From: Methanocellales archaeon
GTDB taxonomy: Archaea > Halobacteriota > UBA148
Assembly: GCA_028715985.1 (NCBI GenBank)
Contig: JAQUQR010000006.1
Coordinates: 33,667-97,666 of the forward strand
Direction of reading: 5' to 3'
Length of the DNA stretch: 64,000 nucleotides
Of the stretch, positions 52,477-62,061 are shown piece after piece (within the stretch, counting starts at the first letter, position 1; every line of letters starts with the position of its first letter). The notes beneath the pieces are model-generated. The model was not told where the DNA came from, did no database searches, and saw nothing but the letters and a program-made list of their open reading frames with translations. The position numbers and the translations under genes are program-made.

Positions 52477-54285
52477 CTAGAGCAATCTGATCTCATATTT
52501 CTTGTTGGTCCTCTTGTCAATCGTGTGCACAGCACAGGCGAGGCATGGATCATATGATCTGCCTACGTGAAATATGGCTGTTGGGTTCTCGACCTCCTTG
52601 GACAACGGTATTGCACCCAGTGTGCTGAGCACATTACCAATAGGTCCAACCTTGCTGCCCACCAGCCCCAGCTCCGTCGGACCCAGTTTGCCGTTGGCAT
52701 CCCTGGGCGACAGGTTCCATGTCGATGGAACCACTGGTTGGTAACTCTTGATTCTCGAGTCACCATCTGTCACGATCCAGTGTCCCAATGCACCTCTTGG
52801 GCCTTCCCAGAGACCCGCGCCTTTGCTGTCCTTAGCCATTGAGAGGTCAGCGTGCGTGTAGAATTTGCCGTTTGGATCTAAATCAATTAGCACCCATTTC
52901 TTGAGCTCTCTGGCCAGGATAATGATCTCCTGCGCTCTTGCAAGCATTCTCGTGTAGACGTTTGCCGGCGAGTAGCCGTTCTTCAGGAATGCTTCTGCCA
53001 GCCCCATGACCAAAGGCTCTTTTGCATTGATCATCCTCGATAGAGGTCCTACCTCGCAGGGTATTCCCTTATATCTCGGTGCTTTGAGCCAGCTGTACTT
53101 TGCTGTCGGATCATCATATTTAATGTCTGCCGCTTTTTTAACTGGCTCGGTCTCTCCGTTCCATGGGTGTAGATCATTACCACTCGTATAGAATGAGTGT
53201 GCCACATGCTCAGTAACATTTAGATGATTGAAATTCTCGTACTTGAGGTCTCCGCTGGTGAATCCAGATGTGATGAAGCGCTCTCCCTTTGTGCTGGTTG
53301 GATCGTACCCCTCTTTGATGGCATAGTACCAACCATAAGACAAAAAACCGATCTTCGTTGGATCTACTGGGTAGCCGCCGATCGTATCCAACTTAAGGCT
53401 GGCTGGCAATCCTAACAAGGTCTCTCCTATGAGTTCTGAGCCGAAGGCTGCGAATAGCGCAACATCGCTCCATCCAGCCTCTCTGGAGAAATCATCGGTA
53501 GGCAGACTTCCCAATATGTCCAAAACGTTTGATACCGCCTTGTCCTTGCTGACATCATGTGTTAATTCAAGCCATGCATCTGCTACCTCCAACGGATCTG
53601 TTAGGCCAAGTAATGCATCCAGCCCTAACGCATAATGGTTGACAAACTCCATAACCCGTACATAGTAGGATGCGATTTTGCCTATGTCTCCGAGGGTTGG
53701 TGTGCAAGTGACTCCGCCAACGATGGTTGCCATCTGGTGGGGCATCTTACCTCCCAAAATGGCTTCTGCCTCCTGCAATGCTTTCTTCTCTGGGATGGCT
53801 GCCAGATAAGAGCTTCCTGGCGGAACTGCCTTGCCCTCTATTGAGTAACTGATGGGTGCAAATCTGCCCACGAGTTCGTCCCATACAGGCTTTAGATTGA
53901 CAGTCTCCAGAATCATCTTATATGTTGGATGTGCCAAATCTGGCAACCAAAGAACCCAGATATGCGTGGCATGACTGGCTATGGCGTTCAGACCCTGTAG
54001 GATGTTTCTCACGACCAACGCATCCTTTGGTATGGAACCGGTTATGCCAAAGGCATCATCCAATGCATTGACCGATGCTATCGAATGGCAGGTCGGACAC
54101 ACTCCACAGATGCGTTGGGTTATTCTGGATGCATCCCTTGGATCCCTGCCCTTGAGAATCTGTTCAAACCCCCTGTACATTGTCCCAGAGCTGTGTGCAT
54201 TAGTGATCACACCATCGTTGACTTCCGCTGTTAGTCTCAAGTGCCCTTCAATCCTTGTCAATGGATCTACAACTACTACGGTCAT
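52477..54285 (-). CDS. vhoA: [NiFe] hydrogenase large subunit
   Basis: Catalytic subunit of a group 1 membrane-bound uptake hydrogenase, 602 residues. Ni ligands: RICGVCPTCHS (Cys60, Cys63) and DPCLACAVH (Cys581, Cys584). A 15-residue C-terminal tail (TIDKRTNKKYEIRLL) follows His587 and would be removed by a maturation protease that is not encoded nearby. Also clear: the N-terminal DPLTRIEGHLRL. Oxidises H2 on the outer face of the membrane (or evolves it), with electrons going to cytochrome b. Confidence 0.95.
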   Translation of the reverse strand: MTVVVVDPLTRIEGHLRLTAEVNDGVITNAHSSGTMYRGFEQILKGRDPRDASRITQRICGVCPTCHSIASVNALDDAFGITGSIPKDALVVRNILQGLNAIASHATHIWVLWLPDLAHPTYKMILETVNLKPVWDELVGRFAPISYSIEGKAVPPGSSYLAAIPEKKALQEAEAILGGKMPHQMATIVGGVTCTPTLGDIGKIASYYVRVMEFVNHYALGLDALLGLTDPLEVADAWLELTHDVSKDKAVSNVLDILGSLPTDDFSREAGWSDVALFAAFGSELIGETLLGLPASLKLDTIGGYPVDPTKIGFLSYGWYYAIKEGYDPTSTKGERFITSGFTSGDLKYENFNHLNVTEHVAHSFYTSGNDLHPWNGETEPVKKAADIKYDDPTAKYSWLKAPRYKGIPCEVGPLSRMINAKEPLVMGLAEAFLKNGYSPANVYTRMLARAQEIIILARELKKWVLIDLDPNGKFYTHADLSMAKDSKGAGLWEGPRGALGHWIVTDGDSRIKSYQPVVPSTWNLSPRDANGKLGPTELGLVGSKVGPIGNVLSTLGAIPLSKEVENPTAIFHVGRSYDPCLACAVHTIDKRTNKKYEIRLL

Positions 54286-54288
54286 CGC

Positions 54289-55410
54289 TTACTCATCCTC
54301 CTTCATGGCAATTCTGCGCACTGCATGTGCTCCAACACCCACAGCTGCTGCCCCTATGGCAACCTTAGCTATGGTATCTATGTCCACACCGGCGAGCGTT
54401 GACATCATCTCCATTCCTACATAGAATGGCGATGTTCCATCTGGGAATACAGGCTCCGCACAACCGATACATGGTGAGCCTGCTTGAGTGCACATATTCA
54501 CCGAAGCATTCCAAAGTCGGGTTGCACAGTCTGCATGCGTTATCGGTGCCTTGCATCCTAGTTTCCATAGACAATGCCCCTCAGCAAATTCAGTGTCCAG
54601 TTGACCAAGATCATAGAAACCGCGCCTGGGGCAATTTTCGTGTATGGTGTAGTCTGGTGGGCAGAACACTGTTGGCCTATTGTATCTGTCCAATTCGATT
54701 AACCCTCCCTTACCGATTATGATCGACGCCAACGTCAACGTTAGCCAATCTGGATTTACTGGACAGCATGGAAGGTTCACCACAGGCAGACCTGCTTTTG
54801 ATACATAGTTAGCTCCAAGAATTCCACCTTTCGCTGTTTGTAAGAATTGCGCCCCCATGTTGCCAGTTACAGAACCTTTTGCCGCCGGAATGCCACCAAA
54901 TGTTGCACACGCACCTATGGCTACAACGTATGAGGCTTGTTTAGCACATCTTTCTACCATTTCCTTAAAAGGATGTCCCCCTACCGTAGTGTACATGCCA
55001 GAACCCTCTGGTCCGTCTGCTATCGAACCCTCTATGACCAATACGTCCAATGGCTTTGTACCATTCATGTATTCCTCAAGGGCCAACTCTGAATTCAGCT
55101 CTGAATTGCCTACCAACCTCCCATCCACAAAAACGCCTTGTTGCATCATCAGGGTTTCATGGTAACCCACATATATGCCTAGCCTTGTGATTGCCTGTAT
55201 GACATCTGGATATGCGGCGTTGAGGAACGACTCCGAGCAACCGCAACAGTCTGCGCCCTCCAACCAAACGATATTTGTATCTGAAAGTTCTAGAGCTCTA
55301 ACGATGTCTGCCTTGTAGGTCCCTATAAAAGAGGCTGCGCCCATGGCTGCAGCAATTTTGAGAAAAGTTCTCCTGTCTAATTTTGTTATATCTAAGTTTT
55401 TGAAGTTCAC
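54289..55410 (-). CDS. vhoG: [NiFe] hydrogenase small subunit, Tat-exported
   Basis: 373 residues. Twin-arginine signal LDRRTFLKIAAAMGAASFIG at the N-terminus, then the Fe-S ligands GADCCGCSESFL (proximal cluster) and further cysteines in VVNLPCCPVNPDWL and CTQAGSPCIGCAEP. A C-terminal hydrophobic anchor (TIAKVAIGAAAVGVGAHAV) ends in charged residues. Start codon is GTG at 55410, six bases after AGGAGG. The folded small-large complex would leave via Tat, consistent with the nearby tatA genes. First gene of the three-gene operon. Confidence 0.94.
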   Translation of the reverse strand: MNFKNLDITKLDRRTFLKIAAAMGAASFIGTYKADIVRALELSDTNIVWLEGADCCGCSESFLNAAYPDVIQAITRLGIYVGYHETLMMQQGVFVDGRLVGNSELNSELALEEYMNGTKPLDVLVIEGSIADGPEGSGMYTTVGGHPFKEMVERCAKQASYVVAIGACATFGGIPAAKGSVTGNMGAQFLQTAKGGILGANYVSKAGLPVVNLPCCPVNPDWLTLTLASIIIGKGGLIELDRYNRPTVFCPPDYTIHENCPRRGFYDLGQLDTEFAEGHCLWKLGCKAPITHADCATRLWNASVNMCTQAGSPCIGCAEPVFPDGTSPFYVGMEMMSTLAGVDIDTIAKVAIGAAAVGVGAHAVRRIAMKEDE

Positions 55411-55857
55411 ACTATGCCTCCTGAGATAGCTACATCTGTTTTTTTATTTGTTGTTATTAATGTTATGGTACCCGATATAAAATTAATCACTAATATGGGC
55501 GGCAGAGTAATAGATTGGCGAAGTCATCGTTCAGCCCCTCTCTGCACTCTTCGAGCGAGTATTTTGTGTGACCTTTTCTGGTATCCTCAAGAACTCCAAA
55601 ATCATAAAGAACTTTTTTTATTGGGCGTGTGTCTTCATTCAAAAACCTATTCGACCATAAGCCTTATACCTCAAAAAACAACAAAGGAAATTTTACTAGA
55701 ATGAAGCAATGTAAGAGCTTTGTATGGGATGGGAATTGATACGTGTAGGATGCGTTAGAATTAATAATCCTAATTGACCAGAGATCATATTTCAAATTTA
55801 TAGGGTTCACAAAAAGAGGCTTGAGATTAAAAAAATAAAACGAGAGTGTGTTAATGA
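55411..55857. other. Divergent promoter region, hydrogenase / HypE-like gene
   Basis: 447 bases. Minus-strand TATA box annotated at 55474-55483; the plus-strand side before 55858 is A-rich (gattaaaaaaataaaacgag) and probably holds the promoter of the HypE-like gene. The plus-strand frame in the first 290 bases lacks a ribosome-binding site and I reject it. Confidence 0.45.
55474..55483 (-). promoter_or_regulatory. TATA-like box of the hydrogenase operon
   Basis: Minus-strand TTTTATATCGGG-like sequence about 65 bases upstream of the GTG start of the small subunit. Distance would give a leader of ~40 bases containing AGGAGG. Confidence 0.4.
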
Positions 55858-57186
55858 ATGGATCTTGAAGGTTATGCTAAGCGCGCTCTGCGTAGGGGCG
55901 AAGACCAAGACGTTATCCTGCGCAAATTAAAAGAGCGCATTATCGAGGTCAAGGATATATCTGAAGGCAAAGCCCATATCCTTGCTAAAGCTGTTCTGGA
56001 AGAGGCAAATGCAACATTGCATCCTGATAGCGATATCACCTCCTTTTCAGCCTCAGGTGTTACGATGGGGGATTTCGGCATTGGTTCACGTGGTCAGGGG
56101 GATTTTTACGCTCATCAAAAAATTGCCGAGGTAATCGGGGAGACTGACGCTCTTATAGACTCAAGTCAAATGGATGATTCGGGTGTCGTTTCCTTTGATG
56201 GTAACTATATTGTGCTTACTGTTGACGGAATGCACTCTCGCTTAAGTGATTTCCCGTTTCTGGCAGGATTCCACGTCACAAGGGCAGCCTTACGCGACAT
56301 ATATGTCATGGGGGCCCGTCCTATTATGCTTTTTTCCGACATTCATTTGGCTGATGATGGGGATGTTGCCAAGATATTCGATTATACTGCGGGCATCGCT
56401 ACGGTATCAGAACTTGTTGGCGTTCCGCTGGTTACAGGCAGCACACTCCGCATTGGGGGGGATATGGTCATTGGCGATAGAATGACCGGGTGCGTTGGCG
56501 CAGTTGGCATCGCATCTGTGTTAACTGCTCGGAAAAGTGCACGACCAGGAGATATGATCCTGATGACAGAGGGTGCAGGTGGTGGAACGATAGCTACAAC
56601 TGCACTTTATTTTAGGAGATCACATGTCGTTATGGAAACCCTAAATACGAGGTTTTTGGATGCATGTAAGTTATTGTTCGATGATGAGATAGTCGCCAAG
56701 ATACATGCGATGACAGATGTCACCAATGGTGGTATCAGAGGTGATGCAGCCGAGATCTCGAAGACAGCAGGGATAAAACTTGTTTTTATTGAGGAGAAAA
56801 TTCGCTCGTTAGTCAATAAAACCGTGCTCAGAATGTTGGATGAGTTAGAAATCGATTATCTGGGCGTTTCGTTGGATGCTCTTTTGATCATTGCGCCTAA
56901 AAACGTAGCAGAAGCCGTATTGGAAGTGTTGCGCAAGCACGACATTTCGGTAGAGATTGTAGGGCACATCGAGGAGGGGTCGGGCGCCGCGCTCATCCAA
57001 AACGGAGAACTCCATGAATTAACTCCAAAGTTCCGAGAATCGGCTTATACGCCCCTTAAGAAGGTTGTAGGCGAATTTCCTAGTGTCAAGCTTTCCCAGA
57101 TGCAAAGAAAAGTAGATGAGGCAGCTGAGAGGGCAAAGGAAAAGAAGCAGAAGGTACTGGAGTTCATTTTAGGTCAAAAACCTTAA
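55858..57186 (+). CDS. AIR-synthase-related protein, HypE/COG1973-like
   Basis: 442 residues of the PurM/SelD/HypE ATP-binding superfamily. N-terminal domain: SQMDDSGVVSFDGNYIVLTVDGM and TRAALRDIYVMGARPIMLF; C-terminal domain: GDMILMTEGAGGGTIATTAL and the conserved MTDVTNGGIRGDAAEISK. It lacks the C-terminal ...C (PRIC-type) tail of HypE that carries the thiocyanate, so it is not a normal HypE but its archaeal relative often found with hydrogenase genes. Its position beside the hydrogenase and Tat genes suggests a role in metallo-cofactor maturation. Confidence 0.8.
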   Translation: MDLEGYAKRALRRGEDQDVILRKLKERIIEVKDISEGKAHILAKAVLEEANATLHPDSDITSFSASGVTMGDFGIGSRGQGDFYAHQKIAEVIGETDALIDSSQMDDSGVVSFDGNYIVLTVDGMHSRLSDFPFLAGFHVTRAALRDIYVMGARPIMLFSDIHLADDGDVAKIFDYTAGIATVSELVGVPLVTGSTLRIGGDMVIGDRMTGCVGAVGIASVLTARKSARPGDMILMTEGAGGGTIATTALYFRRSHVVMETLNTRFLDACKLLFDDEIVAKIHAMTDVTNGGIRGDAAEISKTAGIKLVFIEEKIRSLVNKTVLRMLDELEIDYLGVSLDALLIIAPKNVAEAVLEVLRKHDISVEIVGHIEEGSGAALIQNGELHELTPKFRESAYTPLKKVVGEFPSVKLSQMQRKVDEAAERAKEKKQKVLEFILGQKP

Positions 57187-57211
57187 ATCCAAAGCGGAAC
57201 TATAATGTTTG

Positions 57212-57517
57212 ATGATTGGGTCACAAGAGTTGCTCCTGATATTCGTACTGGTTTTGTTGTTATTCGGTGCGAATAAGCTGCCAGAATTAGCTAGCTCTAT
57301 GGGTAAAGCTCTAGGTGAATTCAAGAAGGCACAGAGAGAAGTAGAATACGAACTTAGCTTTGAGTATAAAAAGAAAGCTGCCGATAAAGAGAAATTGGGC
57401 AGGATACAGAGTATGGTAAAAGAGCTTGGCATAGATACTGAAGGCAAGACAGAAGATGAATTACTGGAGGCTATTCAGGAAACGCTCAGTAAAAAAGTTA
57501 AGGAGCAGAACGTTTAA
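57212..57517 (+). CDS. tatA: TatA, copy 1
   Basis: 101 residues (start [19 protein letters not shown] at 57212; a TTG three bases earlier is less likely). One N-terminal membrane helix and the amphipathic helix [19 protein letters not shown] are standard TatA/TatE. The C-terminus [19 protein letters not shown] is an extension seen in archaeal TatA. Forms the pore for folded proteins such as the hydrogenase and ApbE. No tatC in the window. Confidence 0.9.
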   Translation: MIGSQELLLIFVLVLLLFGANKLPELASSMGKALGEFKKAQREVEYELSFEYKKKAADKEKLGRIQSMVKELGIDTEGKTEDELLEAIQETLSKKVKEQNV

Positions 57518-57553
57518 TATCTATCATCGATATACGACATTGGGTGATAAAAA

Positions 57554-57874
57554 ATGATTGGAGGAATAGGGCCTAACGAACTCTTAATCATCTTTGCAGT
57601 CATAGTCTTGCTCTTTGGAGCGACGAAGTTGCCAGAGCTAGCGAAGTCTATGGGAAAATCGATGGGAGAGTTCAAGAAGGCACAAAAAGAAGCAGAGCTT
57701 GAGCTGAAGCAGTTTGAGCGATCTCTGGAGAGCACCGCTGAAGAGGAAAAGGAAAGCAAGATAAAGAAGAGGGCAAAAGAGCTGGGCATAGACACTGAAG
57801 GCAAGACAGAAGATGAATTGCTGGATGCCATTCAGGAGATGCTGAGCAAACAAACCAAGGAACAGGAAGCTTGA
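57554..57874 (+). CDS. tatA: TatA, copy 2
   Basis: 106 residues; [20 protein letters not shown] is the membrane helix and [20 protein letters not shown] the amphipathic helix. GGTGATAAAA precedes the ATG. A 164-base stretch (57588-57751) is identical to copy 3. The coiled C-terminus [20 protein letters not shown] is shared by all three copies. Confidence 0.9.
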   Translation: MIGGIGPNELLIIFAVIVLLFGATKLPELAKSMGKSMGEFKKAQKEAELELKQFERSLESTAEEEKESKIKKRAKELGIDTEGKTEDELLDAIQEMLSKQTKEQEA

Positions 57875-57908
57875 GTTTTGCTATAGACCCAAGACTTTGG
57901 TGACAAAA

Positions 57909-58220
57909 ATGGTACCCATAGGAACAACTGAGATTCTAGTCATCTTTGCAGTCATAGTCTTGCTCTTTGGAGCGACGAAGTTGCCAGAGCTAGCGAAGTC
58001 TATGGGAAAATCGATGGGAGAGTTCAAGAAGGCACAAAAAGAAGCAGAGCTTGAGCTGAAGCAGTTTGAGCGATCTCTGGAGAGCACCGCTGAAGAGGAA
58101 AAGAAAAGCAAGATAAAGAGGACCGCAAAAGAGCTGGGCATAGACACTGAAGGCAAGACAGAAGATGAATTGCTGGATGCCATTCAGGAAACGCTGAGCA
58201 AGAGAGAAGAAGTAAGCTAA
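57909..58220 (+). CDS. tatA: TatA, copy 3
   Basis: 103 residues from the ATG at 57909 (GGTGACAAAA upstream; same arrangement as copy 2). Membrane helix [20 protein letters not shown]. Identical to copy 2 over 164 bases (57940-58103), after which single changes appear, e.g. RTAKELGID versus KRAKELGID. Indicates recent duplication or gene conversion. Confidence 0.9.
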   Translation: MVPIGTTEILVIFAVIVLLFGATKLPELAKSMGKSMGEFKKAQKEAELELKQFERSLESTAEEEKKSKIKRTAKELGIDTEGKTEDELLDAIQETLSKREEVS

Positions 58221-58228
58221 TTTCGGAA

Positions 58229-58467
58229 AGCGGGGTGGGGTAGTCAGGAGATCCCGGCGGGCTCATAGCCACTTTTTAATAAAAGGTTGACCTGCAGAAA
58301 CGCCTTGCGAATCAGAAGAGGCAAATAAAAGTGCTACACTCACAAATCTCAATAGCCACTATAAAATTATAGTTAAGATAGATAAAAAAAGACAAAATTT
58401 AAAGGATCAACCTTTCTGTGATTGGTGAGAGACCCGTAGATCGGTGGTTCAAATCCACTCCCCGCTA
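58229..58467 (+). tRNA. Initiator tRNA-Met (CAT) with a 164-base intron
   Basis: The 5' exon is 58229-58267 (agcggggtggggtag...ctcata) and the 3' exon 58432-58467 (acccgtagatc...ccccgct plus A). Acceptor AGCGGGG/CCCCGCT, T-arm GGTGG-TTCAAAT-CCACT and anticodon stem GCGGG/CCCGT fold well. A1:U72 and three G:C pairs at 29-31/39-41 identify the initiator. Anticodon CAT is at 58264-58266; the intron (58268-58431) lies at 37/38, the usual archaeal site. The intron has an internal 9-base stem (58282-58290 with 58407-58415) and a repeated ATAGCCACT. CCA is not encoded. Confidence 0.9.
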
Positions 58468-58507
58468 TTACTGTGGATTAGAGATATATAAAATAAAAAA
58501 AGAAGGT

Positions 58508-59011
58508 TCATTCTACTTTGATTGGCGTCTTTCCAGCCTCAAGCTTGGCTCGCTTGAGAGTTATATCCAGAACACCATTCTTGTAACTGGCTTTTGCACT
58601 ATCTGTGTCCACGCTTACGGGCAGATCGACATGCTCGGAGTATTCCATACTTTCCGTCTTGGCCCTAATGTCCAGCGAAGTCTCGGTTGCATCTAGCTTG
58701 ATATCCTCTTTATCAATGCCAGGCATCTCTGCAACCACATGAACTTCATCTTCTGATTCAAACACATCGATGAGTGGCTTTCTCTCGCCTATTTCGAAAC
58801 CACGGCTCGATGGGCGTATGTTTCCGAACTCTTGAATTTCTGGCTCCCCACCGGGTCGTTGAGTTAGCGAGAATCCGTAGATAAATGGTCTGCTCTTTAT
58901 CTCATCCATATTTGTGGCATCCATTTTTATGGATTCAAAGATTCGCTCTATTATATCATCCCAATCTCCGAATATATCGTGTTCCCATGGTTTTCTCTCT
59001 CTTTTTTTCAT
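58508..59011 (-). CDS. hsp20: Small heat-shock protein Hsp20
   Basis: 167 residues (start MKKRERKPWEHDIFGDWD at 59011, just past the cdc48 stop). N-terminal aromatic region, then an alpha-crystallin domain: LIDVFESEDEVHVVAEMPG, ...DIKLDATETSLDIRAK, and the consensus A-x-x-x-NGVLDITL in SYKNGVLDITLKR. Ends in an IxI/V-like tail (PIKVE). Last gene of the HSR1-cdc48-hsp20 operon. Confidence 0.93.
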   Translation of the reverse strand: MKKRERKPWEHDIFGDWDDIIERIFESIKMDATNMDEIKSRPFIYGFSLTQRPGGEPEIQEFGNIRPSSRGFEIGERKPLIDVFESEDEVHVVAEMPGIDKEDIKLDATETSLDIRAKTESMEYSEHVDLPVSVDTDSAKASYKNGVLDITLKRAKLEAGKTPIKVE

Positions 59012-59024
59012 CTTTAAATGCACC

Positions 59025-61223
59025 TCACGCATATGCATGTTTGGCGAAATCTTCAGCCATATCCTCAAACTTTTCGAAGGTCGCTCTTGACGTTGACGGT
59101 TTTACCTTTTTCATCGCGGCATCAAAGTGCTCCTTTTTTATCACGATGTTTTTGGCTCCCTCTTTTAAGTGCTCTTTTTCCACTCCAGATTGAATGAACT
59201 CTCGCAGGGCAAGCATTGTTGCCTCCCTGCATATTGCCTCTATGTCTGCGCCCACATATCCATTTGTATTTTTCGCCAACTCTTTTATGTCAATGTCCTC
59301 CCCTTTAGGCTTGCCCTCTAAATGTATGCTGAAAATTTTCTCTCTACCCACTTCATCAGGGGGCTGGACATAGATCAATCGGTCGAGCCTACCAGGACGT
59401 AGAAGTGCCTGATCTATCATGTCTGGTCTGTTGGTTGCAGCCAAAACGACAACCTCCTTTAGTTCCTCCAATCCGTCCAATTCAGTGAGTATCTGACTGA
59501 CAACCCTTTCCGTCACCCTCGAATCTGAGCTCATGCCTCTTGTAGGAGCTATTGAGTCTATCTCGTCTAAGAATATTATCGTTGGAGCCGCTTGTCTTGC
59601 TTTTCTGAAGATTTCTCTGACGGCTTTCTCCGACTCGCCAACCCACTTCGAAAGTAACTCTGGGCCTTTGATAGAGATGAAGTTTGCATCGCTCTCGTTG
59701 GCAACCGCCTTTGCTAGCATCGTCTTGCCGGTTCCAGGCGGACCAAACAACAATATGCCTTTTGGAGGCTCTGTATGAAGGGTTTCGAACACCTCCGGAT
59801 AAGTGAGAGGCCATACCACCACTTCTATCAGCTCTTGTTTAACCTTCTCAAGACCACCGATGTCCTTCCATTCTACCTTGGGGACCTCTATGAAAACCTC
59901 TCTCATCGCCGATGGCTCAATGTTTTTCAGAGATTCGCTAAAGCCCTCTTTAGTGACGACTAATTTTTCAATGACCTCTGGAGGAATCTCCTTTTCAATG
60001 TCTATTTCTGGCAAGATTTTACGTATGGCATGCATAGCGGCCTCCTTACACAGTGCTGCCAGGTCTGCCCCTACGAAGCCATAGGTTATGTTTGCCAGCT
60101 CTTTTAGGTCAACGTCCTCTGAAAGGGGCATCCCTCTCGTGTGGACTTGGAGAATTTCATAACGTCCATTACGGTCTGGGATTCCGATTTCTATCTCTCT
60201 ATCGAATCTCCCACCTCTTCGCAAAGCAGGATCAAGCGCATTTGGTCGGTTGGTAGCACCGATTACGATCACCTCTCCCCTTGCTTTCAGTCCATCCATG
60301 AGTGCAAGGAGTTGCGCAACGACTCGACGTTCAACCTCGCCGGTTACCTCCTCTCTTTTTGGGGCAATTGCATCCAGCTCATCCAGAAAGATTATCGATG
60401 GAGCAGACTTTTCAGCCTCATCGAAAATGTCTCGGAGTTGTTTTTCGCTCTCACCATAAAATTTGCTCATGATTTCTGGGCCGCTGATGGGTATGAAGTT
60501 CGCATCCGTCTCGCCGGCAACAGCTTTTGCAATCATCGTTTTACCGGTTCCCGGGGGCCCATAAAGCAGCACTCCTTTGGGCGGATCGATGCCCAATTTC
60601 TGAAATATCTCCGGGTGTCTGAGTGGAAGCTCTATCATCTCTCTTATAAGGGAGATCTCACGTTTTAGTCCGCCAATATCTTCATACGTTATCTGTGGTG
60701 CTGTCCTTCTTAACTCCTCAACCGGCTCCTCTTGTAATATGATTCGTGTAGTTTTTGATGTCACAACGGTTCCAGCCGGCTGCGTTTTTGTTACTATGAA
60801 TGTGAGGGGGCTACCAAGCATTTCCACCCTTATTTTCTGTCCTTTGATCACAGGGCGACCTTCCAATATCCTAAGCAACTGGTATTCGCCTCCAACAATT
60901 CTGACAGGCTGTGTGGGTGCGATGGTTATGCGGATCGCTTCTTTTGCATCCACCTTGCGTATTTTAACCTTATCATCGATGCCAACAGCTGCATTGCTCC
61001 TGATGTTGCCATCTATCCTAATAATTCCTTGACCTGCATCATCGGAATATCCGGGCCAAACGATGGCTGCAGCTATCTGTTTCCCCTCTATTTCGATAGT
61101 ATCACCACTCACTATCCCCAACTTTTTCATGGTTGCCATATCCACTCTAGCAATTCCTCTTCCAGCATCTCTATGATACGCTTCCGCCACTCTTAGCGTT
61201 ACTTCTTCTGACATCTCTTTCAC
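59025..61223 (-). CDS. cdc48: CDC48/VCP AAA ATPase
   Basis: Two-ring AAA unfoldase, 732 residues. N-domain residues 1-170, then two AAA modules: Walker A GPPGTGKT at 222-229 and again ~500, Walker [13 protein letters not shown] and [13 protein letters not shown], arginine fingers [19 protein letters not shown] and [19 protein letters not shown]. It unfolds proteins in quality control. The start overlaps the end of the HSR1 gene by 4 bases. Start may be the M at position 4. Confidence 0.96.
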   Translation of the reverse strand: MKEMSEEVTLRVAEAYHRDAGRGIARVDMATMKKLGIVSGDTIEIEGKQIAAAIVWPGYSDDAGQGIIRIDGNIRSNAAVGIDDKVKIRKVDAKEAIRITIAPTQPVRIVGGEYQLLRILEGRPVIKGQKIRVEMLGSPLTFIVTKTQPAGTVVTSKTTRIILQEEPVEELRRTAPQITYEDIGGLKREISLIREMIELPLRHPEIFQKLGIDPPKGVLLYGPPGTGKTMIAKAVAGETDANFIPISGPEIMSKFYGESEKQLRDIFDEAEKSAPSIIFLDELDAIAPKREEVTGEVERRVVAQLLALMDGLKARGEVIVIGATNRPNALDPALRRGGRFDREIEIGIPDRNGRYEILQVHTRGMPLSEDVDLKELANITYGFVGADLAALCKEAAMHAIRKILPEIDIEKEIPPEVIEKLVVTKEGFSESLKNIEPSAMREVFIEVPKVEWKDIGGLEKVKQELIEVVVWPLTYPEVFETLHTEPPKGILLFGPPGTGKTMLAKAVANESDANFISIKGPELLSKWVGESEKAVREIFRKARQAAPTIIFLDEIDSIAPTRGMSSDSRVTERVVSQILTELDGLEELKEVVVLAATNRPDMIDQALLRPGRLDRLIYVQPPDEVGREKIFSIHLEGKPKGEDIDIKELAKNTNGYVGADIEAICREATMLALREFIQSGVEKEHLKEGAKNIVIKKEHFDAAMKKVKPSTSRATFEKFEDMAEDFAKHAYA

Positions 61224-61855
61224 CTAATATACCATTCTCTCTCTTTCTCAATGATTGCTCTTTTTTCTTTCAACTTATTAAGACTTCTTTCAATTTGGTC
61301 GGCAGGGAGGTTCAACTCCTTTGAAAGCTTCTCTGCTGTTCTAGCCCCCCCGACCAAAGTCAATAATATCTCTGCCTCTATGGGATCTGATGCGATATTG
61401 TCGATCATTTCAGAGCATAAGTTCATAATCTCGATGATCCTCGATTGAGCGGATCTCTGTGCGAGCATCAATTCCCTGCGTAATGCGTGCAATCGCTGTA
61501 ACTCCTGGTTTAGCAGTGCATTCATCGAACTGTACTCTTGCCTAACTCTTCTCTGCTCTTCAGCATCTATCCTGATGGGGCTCACTTCCATCCCATACAG
61601 GTAGGGTGATAAAGAAACATCCAGTTGGACATTGCCTGTGATATAAAAGTATTTACGCCGTTGCTCATTCAAGCATTCAATGAGACCTGCTCTCTCCAAC
61701 ATCTCCAAATGGCCAAGGACGGCTTTAGGACCCACATTTAGTTGATTTACGATCTCAGATATGTAATGGGGTCGTTGAGAGAGCAATTGAAGTATCTTTC
61801 TCCTATTCTCGTTGCCCAGTATGTCCAGCAGTTTAGCAGAGTCCATAGCTATCAT
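61220..61855 (-). CDS. hsr1: HSR1-type heat-shock transcription regulator
   Basis: 211-residue winged-helix regulator: [20 protein letters not shown], then [20 protein letters not shown] (recognition helix), [16 protein letters not shown] coiled region (residues 95-145) and a second helix-turn-helix-like C-terminus follow. Gene order with cdc48 and hsp20 is the same as Archaeoglobus HSR1 (AF1298-AF1297-AF1296), where HSR1 represses its own operon at CTAAC-N5-GTTAG. That exact element is found just upstream here. Confidence 0.88.
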   Translation of the reverse strand: MIAMDSAKLLDILGNENRRKILQLLSQRPHYISEIVNQLNVGPKAVLGHLEMLERAGLIECLNEQRRKYFYITGNVQLDVSLSPYLYGMEVSPIRIDAEEQRRVRQEYSSMNALLNQELQRLHALRRELMLAQRSAQSRIIEIMNLCSEMIDNIASDPIEAEILLTLVGGARTAEKLSKELNLPADQIERSLNKLKEKRAIIEKEREWYIR

Positions 61856-61865
61856 TAACTTGAAG

Positions 61866-61886
61866 TTACTAACCTTAAGTTAGTAA
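61866..61886. promoter_or_regulatory. HSR1 operator palindrome
   Basis: TTACTAACCTTAAGTTAGTAA is a perfect 21-base palindrome containing CTAAC-N5-GTTAG, the element published for the A. fulgidus HSR1 operon. It sits between the TATA box (61891-61901) and the start codon, where binding would block transcription. Confidence 0.85.
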
Positions 61887-61890
61887 TGAT

Positions 61891-61901
61891 AGTATATAAA
61901 G
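61891..61901 (-). promoter_or_regulatory. TATA box of the HSR1-cdc48-hsp20 operon
   Basis: Minus-strand CTTTATATACT. Predicted transcription start about 25 bases downstream falls inside the operator, leaving a very short leader before ATG at 61855 or 61846. Confidence 0.7.
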
Positions 61902-62061
61902 ATTTCGTTTAATTTCCGTTGAATTTTTGAGTGTTGCATTTGTGTTTTTGCAGAAAGGCGGCAATGACTTTTAAGAGAAGCTCAATACACAAGAAAGGAA
62001 AATTCACTACAGAAAAAGAATTTACTTAACGGAACGAGTCCGCAGCGGCTACAAGTTCATG
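61902..62061. other. Intergenic, no gene seen
   Basis: About 160 bases upstream of the heat-shock promoter and downstream of the next minus-strand gene. Nothing recognisable beyond AT-rich sequence. Confidence 0.4.

Noticed and set aside
55414..55704. 96-codon plus-strand frame upstream of the HypE-like gene
   Set aside because: It lies across the hydrogenase promoter and has no start signal or conserved motif.
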